From: Actinacidiphila rubida
GTDB taxonomy: Bacteria; Actinomycetota; Actinomycetes; Streptomycetales; Streptomycetaceae
DNA: 64,000 nt
Reading direction: 5' to 3'
NCBI RefSeq assembly: GCF_900110255.1
Contig: NZ_FODD01000010.1
Coordinates: 157,932 to 221,931 of the forward strand
The number at the start of each line of letters is the position of its first letter. Position 1 is the stretch's first letter. This document shows, piece by piece, positions 25,240-33,886 of this stretch. The notes below the pieces were generated by a model. The model was not told where the DNA came from, did no database searches, and was given only the letters and a program-made list of their open reading frames with translations. The position numbers were made by a program, and so were the translations under genes.

Positions 25240-25272
25240 TTTAGGTATAAGAAGGAGTTTTTTTAGGTATAC
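25240..25272. promoter_or_regulatory. Direct-repeat operator for MarR
   Basis: TTTAGGTATA occurs at 25240-25249 and again at 25262-25271, a 22-bp period (two helical turns). The A/T-rich blocks stand out in this GC-rich genome. They lie between the divergent PEBP and marR genes, the second ending 10 bp before the marR ATG. The second copy also forms a partial palindrome TTAGGTATACTAA, fitting a MarR dimer site. Confidence 0.7.
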
Positions 25273-25281
25273 TAACGAGCC

Positions 25282-25746
25282 ATGGGGAGCGACGCAACCG
25301 AAGACCCGGCCGCGGGCACGGGCGACACCGGGGGAGCCGAACTCGGCGCGCACCTGCGCGCCGCCGTCGGCCGCCTGTACCGCCGTTTCCGCAGCGAGCG
25401 CCCCGAAGGCGCCCTCGGGGACGCGGCCCTCGCCGTGCTCACCCACCTGCACAAGCACGGAGCGCAGAGCCTGACCGCGCTCAGCGAGCACGACCGGGTG
25501 TCGCCCGCGTCCATGAGCCAGACCGTCAACCGCCTCACCTCCGCCGGCTACGCGGTCCGCACCCGCGCCCTGGACGACCGCCGCAAGGTCCTCTTCACCG
25601 CGACCGAGGAAGGCCACGCGCTCGCCGGCGCCGCCCGCGCCCAGCGCAACGCCTGGCTCGACGAACGGCTCCAGGCCCTCAGTGCCGAGGACCGCGAGAT
25701 CATCGTCCGCGCCACCGAACTGCTGAACCGCATCGCCGACGCCTGA
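25282..25746 (+). CDS. MarR-family transcriptional regulator
   Basis: The protein has 154 residues. A winged helix-turn-helix spans about residues 50-110: LAVLTHLHKHGAQSLTALSE, PASMSQTVNRLTSAGYAVR and the wing TRALDDRRKVLFTATEEG. Dimerisation helices are at both ends. It should repress itself and the divergent PEBP gene through the repeated TTTAGGTATA sites. No cysteine suggestive of an OhrR-type peroxide sensor is present, so a small-molecule ligand is more likely. Confidence 0.9.
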   Translation: MGSDATEDPAAGTGDTGGAELGAHLRAAVGRLYRRFRSERPEGALGDAALAVLTHLHKHGAQSLTALSEHDRVSPASMSQTVNRLTSAGYAVRTRALDDRRKVLFTATEEGHALAGAARAQRNAWLDERLQALSAEDREIIVRATELLNRIADA

Positions 25747-25883
25747 CGGCGGCGGCCGGCCCGGAACGCGAACCGCCACCCTCCAGCCCGACCGCGGCCC
25801 TCCCGCCCAACCGGCCCGGCATGGTTGCCTTTTCCCGCCCGTTCGCGTGAACCCGACTCCCGTGCGCGGCAATAGAGGGAGTG

Positions 25884-26468
25884 ATGGACGACGACGAGCT
25901 GATCGCCCGCCTGGCCGGCGGCGACGAGAACGCGCTCCGCGAGCTGTTCGGCCGGCACGCGCCGTGGCTCGCGGCGCGGCTTCGGGCGGCGCTGCCGGCC
26001 CGGGACGTCGAGGACGTGCTCCAGGAGACGTTCCTGGCGGTGTGGCGCAGCGCGCCCGACTACCGGCCGCAGGGATCGCCGGGCGGCTGGCTCTGGGTGA
26101 TAGCCCGCCGCCAGGCCGCGGGCTGGCTGCGCCGCCACGGACACGACGCGAGCCCGGTCGACACCGCCGGACTCGACGACACCGCGCTCGACGGCGCCCT
26201 CGCGGCTGCCGGACGCGCTGCCGCGAGGGATCCGGTCGAGGCCGTGATGGCGCGGACCGATCTGGCCGCCGCGCTGGCCGTGCTCGGCCCGCAGGGCAGC
26301 CCCGAGCGCGAGGTCTGGCGGCTGCTCTACGTGGAGGACCGGCCGGTCGCCCAGGTGGCGCGGGCACTGGGGGTGCCGCAGGGCACGGTCAAGAGCCGGG
26401 CCCACCGGGTGCGGCGGCTGATGAGGACGGCGCTGGCCGGTCGCGCGGCGCAGGAGGAGGGGCTGTGA
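25884..26468 (+). CDS. ECF sigma factor of the ABC-transporter operon
   Basis: The protein has 194 residues. Region 2 contains ALRELFGRHAPWLAARLRAA and DVEDVLQETFLAVW; region 4 contains VAQVARALGVPQGTVKSRAH. Its last codons overlap the next gene by 4 bp (GTGA), the first of four such overlaps, so sigma, membrane protein and transporter are made together. The start may be GTG 25881 or ATG 25884; GAGGGAG is very close to both. It probably directs its own operon, but no duplicate promoter was identified. Confidence 0.88.
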   Translation: MDDDELIARLAGGDENALRELFGRHAPWLAARLRAALPARDVEDVLQETFLAVWRSAPDYRPQGSPGGWLWVIARRQAAGWLRRHGHDASPVDTAGLDDTALDGALAAAGRAAARDPVEAVMARTDLAAALAVLGPQGSPEREVWRLLYVEDRPVAQVARALGVPQGTVKSRAHRVRRLMRTALAGRAAQEEGL

Positions 26469-27307
26469 GGGAGGCACCACGTGGCACGGGCGGTACGGGC
26501 CAGGACCGTACGGCCCCCGGCGGCCCGGAACCCGAGGCCGTCCCGGACGCCGGGAGGCCGGTCGGCGCGACCCCGACGGCGCAGGTTCCTGACGTCCGCG
26601 ACCACGGCGGCCCGCGCGGCGTGGACCCGGGCGACGTGGACCTGGACCGGGTGTGGCTCGGTGTCGCCGCCCAGGTCTGGGAGCGGCGGCCCGGACCCGT
26701 CGAGCGGGCGGCGGCCCGGCTGCTGCGCTCACCCGGGCTGGCCCGGGTGCTGCTCACCACCCCGTCGCTGCTGCTGCCGTGGCTGGCCGCCACGGTCGTG
26801 GTGCTCGCCGCCGGAGCCGTGGCCACCGCCGGGACCGGGCAGCCCGTGGTGGCGCTGGCGGCGCCGGGCCTGGCGGGAGCGGCCGTCGCCTACTCGTACG
26901 GGCCCGGACTCGACTCCGCGTGGGAACTGTCGCGCACCATGGCGGTCAGCGACCGGATGGTGCTGCTGGCCCGGGTCCTCACCGTCTTCGCGGTCAACGC
27001 CCTGCTGGCCTCGGCCGCTTCCGCGGTGTCACCCGCGGCCGCGGGCATCGCCTTCGGCTGGCTGGTGCCGATGGCCGCGGTGTCGGCGCTCGCGCTCGCC
27101 GTGGCCACCGTGACGGAGTCCGCCAACGCCGGAGTCGGTGCCGCCCTCGCCGTGTGGACCCTCACCGTGGTGGCGAGCCAGTCCGCGACCCGGGAGACCG
27201 CGGCCGCCGTCACCCGGTCCGCCCTCGTCCTTCCCTACCTGGCGGTCGCCGCCTGCTGCGCCGCCGTCGTACTGCACTCCACCAGGACCACGAAGGGGAG
27301 CCGGTGA
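26465..27307 (+). CDS. Membrane protein, likely sigma-factor partner
   Basis: The 280-residue protein starts at GTG inside the sigma stop codon. The first 80 residues are polar and Pro/Gly-rich with a DVDLDRVWLGVAAQVWERR helix. About six transmembrane segments follow (for example LPWLAATVVVLAAGAVATAG and AAVSALALAVATVTESANA). No zinc-finger anti-sigma motif is visible, but position and topology suggest it tethers or controls the sigma factor. It could equally be part of the transporter. Both readings are inference. Confidence 0.65.
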   Translation: MREAPRGTGGTGQDRTAPGGPEPEAVPDAGRPVGATPTAQVPDVRDHGGPRGVDPGDVDLDRVWLGVAAQVWERRPGPVERAAARLLRSPGLARVLLTTPSLLLPWLAATVVVLAAGAVATAGTGQPVVALAAPGLAGAAVAYSYGPGLDSAWELSRTMAVSDRMVLLARVLTVFAVNALLASAASAVSPAAAGIAFGWLVPMAAVSALALAVATVTESANAGVGAALAVWTLTVVASQSATRETAAAVTRSALVLPYLAVAACCAAVVLHSTRTTKGSR

Positions 27308-28047
27308 ACATCGAGATCACTGACCTGACCAGGCGGTTCGGCCGCACCCGGGCGGTGGACGGCGTGGACCTCCGCACGGGGACGGGCGTGTTCGGCCTGC
27401 TCGGGCCCAACGGCGCGGGCAAGACGTCGCTGCTGCGGATGCTGGCCACGGTCATCCCGCCGAGCTCCGGGAGCATGCGCCTGCTGGACCTCGACCCGGC
27501 CCGGCACGGACCGCGCCGGGAGATCCGGCGCCGGCTCGGCTACCTGCCGCAGAACCTCGGCTACTACCCGGGGTTCACCGTCGTGGAGTTCGTCGAGTAC
27601 TTCGCGCTGCTGAAGGAGATGCCGCCGCGAGAGGTCCCGCGCGCCGTCGCCGCCGCCGTGGAGCGGGTCGGCCTGGGCGACCGGGCCAAGGCGAAGCTGC
27701 GCACCCTGTCGGGTGGCATGCTGCGCCGCGCCGGGATCGCCCAGGCGATCGTCAATGAGCCGCGGTTGCTGCTGTTCGACGAGCCGACGGCCGGGCTCGA
27801 CCCGGAGCAGCGCGTCGAGTTCCGTTCCCTGCTGCGGGAGTTGGGGCGGACCTCGACCGTGGTGGTCAGCACCCACCTGGTCGAAGACGTGGGAGCCGCC
27901 TGCGCTGAGGTCGCCCTGATGCACCAGGGCCGGATCGCCTTCCAGGGCACGCCTGACGAGCTCGTCGCGCGCGGCGCCGGCCACGGCACCGGCGACGCAC
28001 CACTGGAGCGCGGCTACAGCGCGGTCCTCGCGGCGGTCCGGGTATGA
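27304..28047 (+). CDS. ABC transporter ATP-binding protein
   Basis: The protein has 247 residues. Walker A GLLGPNGAGKTS, signature LSGGM (with LRTLSGGMLRRAGIAQ), Walker B LLLFDEPTAGLD and the switch His in VVSTHLVED are all intact. It closely resembles the ABC-2 type exporters that pump lipids, peptides or antibiotics. It overlaps its neighbours by 4 bp on each side and should form the motor of the permeases encoded downstream. Confidence 0.92.
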   Translation: MNIEITDLTRRFGRTRAVDGVDLRTGTGVFGLLGPNGAGKTSLLRMLATVIPPSSGSMRLLDLDPARHGPRREIRRRLGYLPQNLGYYPGFTVVEFVEYFALLKEMPPREVPRAVAAAVERVGLGDRAKAKLRTLSGGMLRRAGIAQAIVNEPRLLLFDEPTAGLDPEQRVEFRSLLRELGRTSTVVVSTHLVEDVGAACAEVALMHQGRIAFQGTPDELVARGAGHGTGDAPLERGYSAVLAAVRV

Positions 28048-29609
28048 GCGCCGTCCCCGCCCCGGCACGCGGCGGCAGGCGGCCGCTCGGCCGGAGGATC
28101 CCGGACGTGTGGACGCGCGCCGGCGGGCGCCTGCTGCGGCTCGAACTGCGCCGCAACACCATGATGTGGATGGTGCCGCTCGCCCTGCTGGCGTTCTGGC
28201 TGGACACCTACCGCAGCAGCATGGCCCTCTCGCCTCTGTGGAGTTCACGCACCCTGATCCTGCGTCAGGGCGCGGCCGTCGACGACTTCGCACCGTTCGC
28301 GGTGGGTGCGGCGGCCTGGGTCGGCGGCCGCGACCGCCGGCGCGGCATCGTGGAGCAGGTGGACATCACCGCGCTGCCGCGCTGGGCCGGCCGGGCGGCC
28401 ACGTGGGCGGCGACCGCCGGCTGGGCGCTGGGGGCGTACCTGGCCTGCGTCGGCTTCCTGTACGGGGCGATCGCCTGGCAGGGGGCCGCGGGAAGCCCGC
28501 CGTGGTGGCCGGTCGTGGTGGGCGCGGTCGCGCTGGTGGCGTGCAGTTCCCTGGGCTTCGCCCTCGGCGTGCTCGTGCCCAGCCGGTTCACCGCACCGCT
28601 GGCGGCCGTCGCCACCGCGCTCGTGCTGCGCCAGACGCTGCGCAGCGGCGGCCGGTACGTCCTGCTCTCGCCGGTCGCCTCACCCGCCTACTCGCTGGCC
28701 CCGCCGAAGCCGGACGCCGGTGTCTTCTACCCGTACCTGCCCGACCTCTCCCTCACCCAACTGCTGTTCCTCGGCGGCCTGGCGGTGGCGGCCCTCGGTG
28801 CGCTCGGCGTCCAGGCGGTGTGCGGTGCGGCCGGGCTGCGCCGCCTGGCCGCGGCCGTCACCGCGGTCGGTCTCGCGTCGTGCGGGACCGCGGTCGCGCT
28901 GATCGGGACCGCCCGCGTGGAGGCGAACGGCGTCGTCGTCCCCGCCCTGCACGACGCCGCGGACGACCGTCCCCTCACCTACACGCCGGTGTGCGGTGGC
29001 CGGCGGATCAGGATCTGCCTGCACCCCGTCTACCAGGCCTACCTGCCCACCCTGACCGCGGCGCTGGACCCGCTGCTGCGCGAGGTCGCCGGGCTGCCGG
29101 GCGCGCCCGTCCGCGTCGACCAGGTCGCCCTGTCCGGCGCGCGGGCCCCGCTGGCCGGCGCGGACGTCGGCGGCGACCCGCCGGTGGCGCACCTGGCCCT
29201 CGACATCGGCTACGACGGCGCGATGTGGATGGGCCCCAGCCCGGCCGGACAGGCGCTGCCACGGCGCTGCTGCACCTCCGAGCAGATGTGGACCAGCGTC
29301 CCTTACGTCACCGCGGAAGTGCTGCCGCCGGTCGCCGGCGCGATCCTCGACCGGCTCGTCGGCCACGCGGACCCAGCACAACAGGCGGTCGTGGAGGGCT
29401 TGTTGCGTGCGTCCGGCGTGCCGCTCGACAGCATGGCGTCCGCCGCCCGGATCGACGGGTCACCGATCGGCCTGCCGCAGCCCGGAACCCCCGCCCACGC
29501 CGCCGGCGAGCGCTGCGCCGCGCTGTCCGCGAACGCCCGGCACGCCTGGCTGACCGCCCACCTGGCCGACCTGCGCGGCGGCCGCGTCACCCTGGAGCAA
29601 CTGCCGTGA
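28044..29609 (+). CDS. ABC transporter permease with large extracytoplasmic part
   Basis: The protein has 521 residues. About six transmembrane segments lie in the first 300 residues (MMWMVPLALLAFWLDTY, FAPFAVGAAAWVGG, LGAYLACVGFLYGAIAW and others). A soluble C-terminal region of about 220 residues follows, with paired cysteines (CGGRRIRIC, CCTSEQ). This resembles permeases of the ABC-2 superfamily that carry a folded domain after the membrane part. It overlaps the ATPase and the next membrane gene by 4 bp each. Confidence 0.75.
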   Translation: MSAVPAPARGGRRPLGRRIPDVWTRAGGRLLRLELRRNTMMWMVPLALLAFWLDTYRSSMALSPLWSSRTLILRQGAAVDDFAPFAVGAAAWVGGRDRRRGIVEQVDITALPRWAGRAATWAATAGWALGAYLACVGFLYGAIAWQGAAGSPPWWPVVVGAVALVACSSLGFALGVLVPSRFTAPLAAVATALVLRQTLRSGGRYVLLSPVASPAYSLAPPKPDAGVFYPYLPDLSLTQLLFLGGLAVAALGALGVQAVCGAAGLRRLAAAVTAVGLASCGTAVALIGTARVEANGVVVPALHDAADDRPLTYTPVCGGRRIRICLHPVYQAYLPTLTAALDPLLREVAGLPGAPVRVDQVALSGARAPLAGADVGGDPPVAHLALDIGYDGAMWMGPSPAGQALPRRCCTSEQMWTSVPYVTAEVLPPVAGAILDRLVGHADPAQQAVVEGLLRASGVPLDSMASAARIDGSPIGLPQPGTPAHAAGERCAALSANARHAWLTAHLADLRGGRVTLEQLP

Positions 29610-30244
29610 CCGGCACGGCCCTGGCCGTCGGACGGCGGCGGCACGCCGGTCCGCGGCTCGTCCGCCTGCACCTGACCAGCCGCCAGGTCCCCGGCGGGTT
29701 GGCCCTCCTGGCCGGATGCGCGGTGCTGCTGCGCGTCGCCCTGCACCTGCACTGGATGCCGGACGACGGTGCCGCCGCCCGACAGACACTGCTGCTGATC
29801 GAGTGCGCCGCCGCGTCCGTCGTCGCGGTCGCCGCCCGCACCCCGTTCGGCGAGAGCGAGCGGGCCACCGGACCGCGGCTGCCCGTGCTGCGCCTGGCCG
29901 CCTCGCTGCTGCTGACCGCGGCCGCCGCCGGGAGCCTGGCGCTCGGCGCCGCCGCCGCACGGGTCCCCGGCGGCGCCCTCGGACTGCTGCGCGACGTACC
30001 GGGGCTCGCGGGCATCGGCCTGATCGCCGCCGCCGCCCTCGGCGGCGCCCTCGCCTGGACCGGGCCGCTGGCCTACACGGTGCTGGCCGAGCTCGCCCTG
30101 ATGGACGGCTGGCGCACCCCGTGGACCTGGCCGGCCCGCCCCGCGCACGACGCGGGCGCCTGGTGGTGCGCCGCCCTCGCGTTCGCCGCCGGCACCGCGC
30201 TCGTCGCCGCCCGCGGCCCCCGGGACACCGGCGGCGACGGGTGA
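29606..30244 (+). CDS. Second small ABC-type membrane protein
   Basis: The 212-residue protein starts at GTG overlapping the previous stop. Four to six hydrophobic segments are evident (LALLAGCAVLLRVALHLHW, LLLTAAAAGSLALGAAAA, GIGLIAAAALGGALAWTG, WWCAALAFAAGTALVAARG). It ends the five-gene operon, and the converging DUF1295 gene begins 20 bp later. It is probably a second permease subunit. I do not recognise a defined family. Confidence 0.65.
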   Translation: MTGTALAVGRRRHAGPRLVRLHLTSRQVPGGLALLAGCAVLLRVALHLHWMPDDGAAARQTLLLIECAAASVVAVAARTPFGESERATGPRLPVLRLAASLLLTAAAAGSLALGAAAARVPGGALGLLRDVPGLAGIGLIAAAALGGALAWTGPLAYTVLAELALMDGWRTPWTWPARPAHDAGAWWCAALAFAAGTALVAARGPRDTGGDG

Positions 30245-30264
30245 CCGGGTTCCGCCCTCGCCGG

Positions 30265-31089
30265 TCATCGTCGCGGGCGGCCCGAGGCGTGGCGGCGTGG
30301 GGGGAGGGGGAGGAAGCCGCTGGTGCGGGCGGCGTAGGCGGCGTATCCGGGGCGGTCGGCCATGTGGCGCTCCAGCAGGCGCTTACCGCTGCCGAAGACG
30401 AGCAGGTACGACATGAGGACCGGCGAGAGCGCGGAGACGGCGGCGGACTGCCACGCGTCGCACGCCATCGCGAACAGGCCCCACCAGACGAGGAAGTCCC
30501 CGAAGTAGTTGGGGTGGCGGGTCCACGACCACAGGCCGCGGTCCATGAGGCGCCCGGAGTGGGCGGGATCGGCGGTGAAGCGGGCGAGCTGGTGGTCGCC
30601 GACCGCCTCGAACGCCAGGCCCGCCGCCCACAGCACGCCGCCCGTGACGGCGCCCGCACCCAGCGGGCCGGGAATGTACTGCGCGGCCTGCACCGGCAGC
30701 GACACCACCCACACCAGCGCGCCCTGCGCCAGGTAGACCGTGCGGAAGGCGTACGCGTTGCGGCTGCCGGGCGCCTTCGCGAGCATCTTCTCGTACCGGG
30801 CGTCCTCGCCCTTGCCCCGGCCGCGGCGGGCGATGTGCGTGGCCAGCCGCAACCCCCACAGGGCCGTGGCCGCCGTGACCAGCACCCGCCGCCCGTCGTC
30901 GCCGTGCCCGGCGGACACGCCGCAGGTGACGGCGGCGACCGCGGTGAACGCCACCCCCCACGCGACGTCCACGACCCGGTGCACGCCCTTGACCACCGCG
31001 ACGGCGAACGTGACGCCCATGACGGCGAACGCGGCCAGTGCCGACCAGCCCAGACCGGCGGCGAACGCCGCCCACGGGTACCCGCTCAC
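30265..31089 (-). CDS. DUF1295 membrane protein (steroid 5-alpha-reductase-like)
   Basis: The protein has 274 residues. Several transmembrane segments are followed by RGLWSWTRHPNYFGDFLVWW, the defining motif of DUF1295/ICMT-like enzymes with the NADPH or SAM site around RHPNYFG. It is the counterpart of M. tuberculosis Rv0446c in the SigK locus. It starts at GTG overlapping the stop of the methyltransferase gene (GTGA) and is the last gene of the FAD-oxidase operon. It may reduce an unsaturated or methyl-branched lipid made by the upstream enzymes; that is inference. Confidence 0.88.
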   Translation of the reverse strand: MSGYPWAAFAAGLGWSALAAFAVMGVTFAVAVVKGVHRVVDVAWGVAFTAVAAVTCGVSAGHGDDGRRVLVTAATALWGLRLATHIARRGRGKGEDARYEKMLAKAPGSRNAYAFRTVYLAQGALVWVVSLPVQAAQYIPGPLGAGAVTGGVLWAAGLAFEAVGDHQLARFTADPAHSGRLMDRGLWSWTRHPNYFGDFLVWWGLFAMACDAWQSAAVSALSPVLMSYLLVFGSGKRLLERHMADRPGYAAYAARTSGFLPLPPRRHASGRPRR

Positions 31090-32393
31090 CCCCCGCTCAC
31101 CGCCTCCCGGTCCGGCGCGTACCACGGCCACGGCGTGTCGGGCATCCCCGAGCCGCCGGCGTCGTCGGGCCGCACGGCCAGGATCTGGTCGACGCCCATG
31201 CGGCGTTCGGCGAAGGCCAGCCCGGCCCCGGCGAGATAGAGCCGCCACACGCGCGCGGTGGCCTCGCCGGCGAGCGCGGTGAAGCGCGGCCAGTCGTCCT
31301 CCAGGGTGCGGCGCCACGCGTCGATGGTGCGGGCGTAGTGCTCCCGCAGCGACTCCACGGACCGCACCTCGAGGCCGGCCGCCTCCAGCAGATCGACGGT
31401 CTGCCCGACCGGACGCATGTGCATGTCGGGCGCGATGTACGTCTCGATGAAGGCACCGCCACCGGGTGCGGTGGCCCCCCGGGACATCTGCTGCACCAGC
31501 AGGCGCCCGCGGGGCCGCAGCCGGTCGTGGAGCAGCGCGGCGAAGCCCGGGTACTCCCGGTCCCCGACGTGCTCGCCCATCTCGATCGCGCACGCCGCGT
31601 CGAACCCGGAGGCGTCGATGTCGCGGTAGTGCCGCAGGCTCACGTCCACCCGGTCCTCCAGACCCTCCGCCGCGACGCGCGCGGCCACGTGGTCGCGCTG
31701 CTTCCGGGAGAGCGTGACGGCGGTGACGCGCGCGCCGAACTCCCTTGCCGCGTAGAGCGACAGGCTGCCCCAGCCGCAGCCGACGTCCAGCAGCCGGCTG
31801 CCCTCGGCGAGCGCGAGCTTGCGGCATATCAGTTCCAGCTTGTCCCGCTGCGCGTCGGCGAGGCCGTACGCCGGATGCCCGGGGGCCCGCCAGTAGGCGC
31901 AGGAGTACGCCATGGAGGGGTCGAGCAGCGCCCGGTACCAGTCGTTGGACAGGTCGTAGTGGTGGCTGATGGCGGCGCGGTCGCGGGACGTGCTGTGCAG
32001 CGCGCCGTCGAGGCGCGCCTTCGGCGCCGCCGGAGCGGGCGGGCGCGGGCCCACCGCGCCGAGCATCAGCGCGGTCAGCGTGGCCGACGCCAGCACACGC
32101 GGCGCCGGCAGCGCCGGGCCCGGCCCCCTGTCGCGCATCGCCCTGCCGACGAGGCTCAGCCCGGCGGCGAGGTCCCCCTCGACGTCCAGGTCGCCCGCGA
32201 TGTACGCCTCGGCCACGCCGAGTTCGCCGGGCTGCCACAGCATCCGGCGCAGCGCGCGACGGGATCGCATGACGACGACCGGCCCGTCCGGCGGCCCGGC
32301 CTGCGTGCCGTCCCAGGCGCGCAGCCGCACCGGCAGCGGACCGCCGAGCCCGGCGGCGACGAGACGTCCGAGGCGGTCGGCGGCGCCCGTCAT
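31086..32393 (-). CDS. Cyclopropane-fatty-acid-synthase-like methyltransferase (UfaA1-like), second of two
   Basis: The protein has 435 residues. The SAM-binding motif SRLLDVGCGWGSLSLYAA, the lipid-pocket motif HYDLSNDWYRALLDPSMAYS and the bicarbonate-site region near CAIEMGEHVGDREYPGF match cyclopropane mycolic/fatty acid synthases. It corresponds to Rv0447c (ufaA1) of the mycobacterial SigK locus. It overlaps the first CFA-like gene by 4 bp. The enzyme would modify double bonds in membrane phospholipid acyl chains by methylation or cyclopropanation. Confidence 0.87.
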   Translation of the reverse strand: MTGAADRLGRLVAAGLGGPLPVRLRAWDGTQAGPPDGPVVVMRSRRALRRMLWQPGELGVAEAYIAGDLDVEGDLAAGLSLVGRAMRDRGPGPALPAPRVLASATLTALMLGAVGPRPPAPAAPKARLDGALHSTSRDRAAISHHYDLSNDWYRALLDPSMAYSCAYWRAPGHPAYGLADAQRDKLELICRKLALAEGSRLLDVGCGWGSLSLYAAREFGARVTAVTLSRKQRDHVAARVAAEGLEDRVDVSLRHYRDIDASGFDAACAIEMGEHVGDREYPGFAALLHDRLRPRGRLLVQQMSRGATAPGGGAFIETYIAPDMHMRPVGQTVDLLEAAGLEVRSVESLREHYARTIDAWRRTLEDDWPRFTALAGEATARVWRLYLAGAGLAFAERRMGVDQILAVRPDDAGGSGMPDTPWPWYAPDREAVSGG

Positions 32394-33886
32394 CGGACCT
32401 CACCGCCCCGGTCGGCGCGGTCGGCGGAGCCGGTCCCGCGCGCGGGCGCCCCCGCGGGCCGTTCCGGTGCGGCCCCGGCCGCTGCACCCGGCTCGCGTGC
32501 CAGCGCGAGCTGCCGCACGTCGAGGTACCCGGACCTGAACCCCGCCTCGCTGTAGGCGAGATAGAACCGCCACATGCGGCGGAACGTCACGTCGAAGCCG
32601 AGCGCCGCCACGGCCTCGGACGACGCGTCGAACCGCTCGCGCCACAGCCGCAGCGTCTCCGCGTAGTGCGCTCCGTAGCCGGACGTCTCCACGATCCGCA
32701 GCCCCTGGCCGGCGCCGAGCCGCCCGATGGCCTCGGCGGAGGGGATGACGCCACCGGGGAAGACGTACTTGCCGATCCAGCTCTGCTGGTTCCTCGTCGC
32801 CATCATGCGGTCGTGCGGCATGGTGATCGACTGGAGCGCGATCCTCCCGCCGGGCGCGAGCAGGCGTTCCAGGGCGGCGAAGTAGTCGGGCCAGAACTCC
32901 GTGCCGACCGCCTCGATCATCTCCGCGCTGACCACCGCGTCGTACCGTCCGCGTACGTCACGGTAGTCGCGGAGCTCGACGGCGACGCGGTCCGCGTACC
33001 CGGCCGCCGCCACCTTCGCGACGGCGAGGTCGCGCTGCTCCGCGGAGAGCGTCACCGTCAGCACCCGGGCGCCGCGGGCCGCGGCCCGCACCGCCAACTC
33101 GCCCCAGCCGGTGCCGATCTCCAGCAGCCGCGTGCCGTCGCCGACACCCGCGAGGTCCAGCAGCCGGTCGATCTTGCGGTGCTGCGCCGACGCCAGCAGG
33201 TCCCAGCGGGCCGGGAGTCCGCGGAAGACGGCGCTGGAGTAGGTCATCGTCTCGTCGAGGAACAGCGCGAACAGGTCGTTGGACAGGTCGTAGTGGCGGT
33301 GGATGTTGTCCCGGGCGCCGGAGCGGGTGTTGCGCTCCACCGCGGGCCGGCGGTGCTCCCACACGGCGCGCAGCCGTTGCAGGGACGGCGGGACGAGCGA
33401 CGCGACGTTCGCGGCGAGCACCGTCAGTACGGCGACGAGGTCGTCGGCGTCCCACTCCCGCGCCATGTAGGACTCGCCGAAGCCGATCAGCCCGTCGCGG
33501 GCGATCCGCCGGTGGAAGGCGCGCGGATCCCGCAGGACCAGCACGGGGCCCTCCCCGCCGGTCAGCGAGCCGTCCGGCCACCGCACCCGCAGCGGCAGGC
33601 GGGACAGCGCCCTGCCGACGAGGAACCGGGCGACGGCCGTGCGCGGTGGTGAACTGCGCGGCACGCGGGCCACATCGGGCCACGCGACCGGGTCCACCGG
33701 CCCGGTGTCCGCGGGTTCCGTGCCCGCGGGTTCCGTGCCCGCGCATGCGAGGTGCGTGGATGCGAGGTGCGTGGATGCGAGGCGCGTGGACTCGACGTCC
33801 GCGCCTACGGCGTCCGGGGGTTCGACGTGCACGCGGGCGGCGGCCGCCGGGTGGGATCCGGTGCGGGACGAGGGCAGGCCGCTCAC
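32390..33886 (-). CDS. Cyclopropane-fatty-acid-synthase-like methyltransferase, first of two
   Basis: The protein has 498 residues. The motifs TRLLEIGTGWGELAVRAA and HYDLSNDLFALFLDETMTYS show the same fold as its downstream neighbour, but sequence differences make it a distinct paralogue. The N-terminus carries an extra segment of about 60 residues with 5-residue repeats (STHLA and GTEPA types), encoded by tandem 15-bp repeats. It starts at GTG 33886 overlapping the DUF1365 stop. Two CFA-like genes in tandem differ from the single copy in mycobacteria. Confidence 0.87.
   Translation of the reverse strand: MSGLPSSRTGSHPAAAARVHVEPPDAVGADVESTRLASTHLASTHLACAGTEPAGTEPADTGPVDPVAWPDVARVPRSSPPRTAVARFLVGRALSRLPLRVRWPDGSLTGGEGPVLVLRDPRAFHRRIARDGLIGFGESYMAREWDADDLVAVLTVLAANVASLVPPSLQRLRAVWEHRRPAVERNTRSGARDNIHRHYDLSNDLFALFLDETMTYSSAVFRGLPARWDLLASAQHRKIDRLLDLAGVGDGTRLLEIGTGWGELAVRAAARGARVLTVTLSAEQRDLAVAKVAAAGYADRVAVELRDYRDVRGRYDAVVSAEMIEAVGTEFWPDYFAALERLLAPGGRIALQSITMPHDRMMATRNQQSWIGKYVFPGGVIPSAEAIGRLGAGQGLRIVETSGYGAHYAETLRLWRERFDASSEAVAALGFDVTFRRMWRFYLAYSEAGFRSGYLDVRQLALAREPGAAAGAAPERPAGAPARGTGSADRADRGGEVR
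33705..33789. repeat. Two in-frame 15-bp tandem arrays
   Basis: Units of GTGTCCGCGGGTTCC type lie at 33705-33719 and 33720-33734, with a decayed third at 33735-33749. Units of ATGCGAGGTGCGTGG type lie at 33745-33759, 33760-33774 and 33775-33789. Each unit equals five codons, so copy changes would keep the frame and only lengthen or shorten the N-terminal linker of the methyltransferase. Confidence 0.85.

Noticed and set aside
23866..26367. 833-residue minus-strand frame spanning gltD, marR and a sigma gene
   Set aside because: It crosses three genes with strong homology on the plus strand and consists of Arg/Pro/Gly-rich noise.
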